A stretch of DNA of 10,951 nt from Dipetalonema caudispina (taxonomy: Eukaryota; Nematoda; Chromadorea; Rhabditida; Onchocercidae), in the NCBI GenBank assembly GCA_013365325.1, contig JABVXV010000751.1:1-10951 (forward strand), written 5' to 3'. Below, piece after piece: positions 9,012-10,951 of this stretch. The notes beneath the pieces are model-generated. The model was not told the DNA's origin. It did not search any database and saw only the letters and a list, made by a program, of their open reading frames with translations. The stretch's first letter is position 1; each line of letters starts with the position of its first letter. Both the position numbers and the translations under genes were made by a program.

Positions 9012-9041
9012 AGGCACGACAACGATTTTACACGAGTGCCT
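9012..9041. repeat. Small inverted repeat AGGCAC / GTGCCT
   Basis: Six-base perfect arms at 9012-9017 and 9036-9041 enclose 18 bases, in the least AT-rich part of the intergenic region. It does not fold as a tRNA by inspection. It could be a regulatory site or chance. Confidence 0.35.
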
Positions 9042-9242
9042 CGTTCTTGTAATCATATTTAATAATTCGTCAGGTAGCAAGAAAGAAAATTTCTTCCGAA
9101 TAAGCAAAAGGAATGAAATAAATAAATTATTGAAGGGATACTTGAAGATATTGTCGTATCAAAAGTATGTAATGCTTAGAAATATATTACTGATTAATGA
9201 AACTAACGTAAAACAATTGTTATCATTTATTAATTACGTTAA

Positions 9243-9250
9243 TTACGTAA
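9243..9250. promoter_or_regulatory. TTACGTAA palindrome, possible bZIP site
   Basis: TTACGTAA is the core bound by the PAR/CES-2-like bZIP family (family knowledge). Here it is preceded by A and by a second AATTACGT at 9231-9238. It lies about 600 bp upstream of the predicted lectin start. In AT-rich DNA an 8-base match alone is weak evidence. Confidence 0.2.
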
Positions 9251-9467
9251 ACTGATATAAATGTAGTTGTGCAAGAAGAAAGTAGCGTTATTTTATGATT
9301 AACACAAATGAATTCCATTGATTTAGCAGTATGATAATGGAATGACATTGAAACGTATTGTACTAAAATTGTTTTCGGAGATAGCAACTATCATTTGTTC
9401 AATGGATGGTCGTTGATGATAATGATGATAATGCGTATGCACACGTACGTATTATTATTGGCCACGA

Positions 9468-9473
9468 TTTATT
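9468..9473 (-). terminator. AATAAA hexamer overlapping the PTP stop codon
   Basis: The minus strand reads AAATAAATC across the TAA stop, so an AATAAA poly(A) signal overlaps it. If used, the 3' UTR would be only about 10-25 bases. Another AATAAA on this strand lies near 9225, and either could serve. Confidence 0.3.
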
Positions 9474-10748
9474 TGGTTGTAGGAGGTGGTAGACCGCCGC
9501 GGGCATGTGCAAGTATATCAAAATCTCTTAAAAAACTCGCAATTTCATCCCTTTTAATGAGCTGAAAAAAATTTTTTTTCTTCCTTTTAAATTCAGTTTA
9601 ATATTTCCAGTAATCAAAATGGTATAATTACTGATTAAATAAAGATTGTACTACAAAGTTGGGAAAAAATTATGGAATAAAATTGAACTAAATGATTTTT
9701 TGGAAAGAAATATATATAATAATTCATATTTTCTATATTGAAACCTAATGTTTTTTTTAACAAAACATAGGGATAAAATTTCGAGTATTTTCACAAGTTA
9801 GCAACTTCTTGATATTGAGTAATGTTGGCGGAAAATGTCATAAATTTGAAATATCAATTAGTAAATAATAGGAAAAGATTGTACACAAAACGATGAGATG
9901 TTTAGTACACATCGCTAACTCAATGTCAGGATTAAGCACAAATTTAAAGTTTGCTGGATTTTAAAACGGAAAGAGAGAGAAAGAGGAAAAACAAAAAAAA
10001 AAAGATGCCATACTTTTCGATTTTCCGAAAGCGCTAAAATACAACGATGTATGTAAACGTATTGAATGTCAGTTTGTACGGAGCCATGACGTTGAAGACG
10101 AAGTTCTCGAACTACATCACGCATGGAAACTTTCATACCATCGTTGAACATCGAATCTGCTATATCCAAACCAACAACTGTTCCTGTTCGACCGATACCT
10201 GATAATTAGAAGTGATAGATAACAGTATAGTATTTAAACGTAATATATTTTTTAAAATCTTCGAAGGTTATTCGCTGGAAACACCTTCCTGATGACGTTT
10301 TAGCATAGATAAAGAATAAAAAGATTATGCTAATTATTCTAAAAGATAAGAATTGAGAAATTTTGCAGAATAATCAACAAAAATTAGTAAGAAATTTGTA
10401 AATTGAAATCTTCGAATTTTCCACTATGATACGAACTGTTGGATATTTCCTTGCGAATTGCTTCTTTGGTAAATATTTCATTTCAAAAAAATTCTGCTGG
10501 TGAAAATGATTAGTGAAAATACCTGCAGAACAGTGAATTACAACATGTATCTGATTTTTAATTCGCTGTAAAAGTCGAAATGGTGCCAAGAAATTATTGG
10601 GTACACCACGATCAGGCCAATCATTCCAAGCAATATGTTCCAGTGTTAGCTTTTTGCTTCCATTGGTTACAACCAAATTACTAATCGTTAGCATCTTTTC
10701 TTCTTGAATCACTCGATTGCATGTTACTTTTAGAGTTCCATATTCCTT
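9469..10748 (-). CDS. Protein tyrosine phosphatase, C-terminal half (partial)
   Basis: Three minus-strand exons are joined in phase: 10748-10523, 10198-10014 and 9561-9469 (TAA 9471-9469). They give 167 residues. This is the catalytic core of a classical phosphotyrosine phosphatase, which removes phosphate from tyrosine through a cysteinyl-phosphate intermediate. In the visible part, the WPDRGVP loop (residues 44-50) carries the general-acid Asp. HCSAGIGRTG (72-81) carries the nucleophile Cys73 and the phosphate-binding Arg79. QTDIQY (117-122) is the Q-loop. All key residues are intact, so it is probably active. The 10522-10199 intron splits the Gly codon inside the HCSAG signature. The C-terminus is short and ends ARGGLPPPTTK, with no second phosphatase domain and no membrane segment after it. 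The substrate-recognition loop and N-terminus lie beyond the right edge. Closest in style are the many nematode single-domain PTPs; the specific orthologue was not recognised. Confidence 0.93.
9562..10013 (-). other. PTP intron (last)
   Basis: It starts GTATGG (10013) and ends with a long T run plus CAG (9562), about 452 bp. It falls between LSENRK and LIKRDE in phase 0. The open frame beyond 10014 is read-through of this intron, not coding. Nothing else was seen inside. Confidence 0.85.
10199..10522 (-). other. PTP intron within the active-site signature
   Basis: It starts GTATTTTC (10522) and ends AATTATCAG (10199), about 324 bp, phase 1. It splits the glycine of HCSAG. No repeat or other gene was seen inside. 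Confidence 0.9.
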
Positions 10749-10776
10749 CTGTAATAAAACGGTAATAATAGTTAAT

Positions 10777-10951
<175 letters not shown>

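Larger units (their letters stand above)
8650..9468. other. Intergenic region between PTP stop and lectin-like gene
   Basis: No exon could be supported. Since the lectin-like gene is transcribed leftwards, its promoter should lie here. The part 8935-9060 is less AT-rich than its surroundings. It has TTACCGT twice (8960-8966 and 8981-8987, 21 bp apart), GTTACA twice (8965-8970 and 8993-8998) and a short hairpin (9012-9041). A TTACGTAA palindrome sits at 9243-9250. Confidence 0.5.

Noticed and set aside
8945..9055. Possible minus-strand Cys-containing exon or tRNA in the less AT-rich island
   Set aside because: Open frames are under 25 codons with no matching phase, and no cloverleaf could be drawn by inspection.
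9915..10013. Extension of the PTP frame past LSENRK
   Set aside because: A clear GTATGG donor and a phase-matched final exon at 9561 exist. The extension is a Phe-rich intron read-through.

Overview
The window looks like nuclear DNA of a nematode, most likely a filarial or related parasitic species. It is very AT-rich, and its genes are split into short exons of about 55-300 bp with introns of about 50-900 bp. Introns begin GT and often end in a T-rich tract plus CAG. Both recognisable genes are of types expanded in nematodes. The organism call is an inference from style; no species-specific marker was recognised. All exon borders below were read by eye from splice signals, phase and protein similarity.

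The left third (1-2950) is non-coding and repetitive. It has an A-rich low-complexity block (1-180), a T-rich stretch, a second A-rich block (about 630-830), and a unique stretch with a 16-bp-arm palindrome (1034-1068). It ends in a minisatellite of about 30 units with a 52-bp period (1365-2950), centred on the palindrome GCATGC and showing an internal higher-order duplication. The flank 2950-3800 holds no supported gene.

The middle (3801-8649) carries, on the minus strand, a multi-exon gene that I reconstruct as a protein with two C-type-lectin-like domains (CTLDs). The C-terminal domain is complete and has all six cysteines of the long-form CTLD. The N-terminal domain is more divergent and less certain. 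The two halves are probably one gene, but the junction between them (6538 to 5946) allows more than one splice solution, so each half has its own entry.

The right end (9469-10748, continuing beyond the window) holds the last three coding exons of a classical protein tyrosine phosphatase, also on the minus strand. The WPD loop, the HCSAGIGRTG phosphate-binding loop and the QTDIQY loop are all intact. A (TAA)n microsatellite fills the intron upstream of the first visible PTP exon and runs off the window.

The two genes point the same way, with the PTP upstream and about 820 bp between its stop and the predicted lectin start. Nothing in the sequence shows that they act together. The most unusual items are the satellite architecture, the asymmetric two-CTLD protein with its extra segment between the first cysteine pair and the lectin core, and a predicted 53-bp mini-intron.
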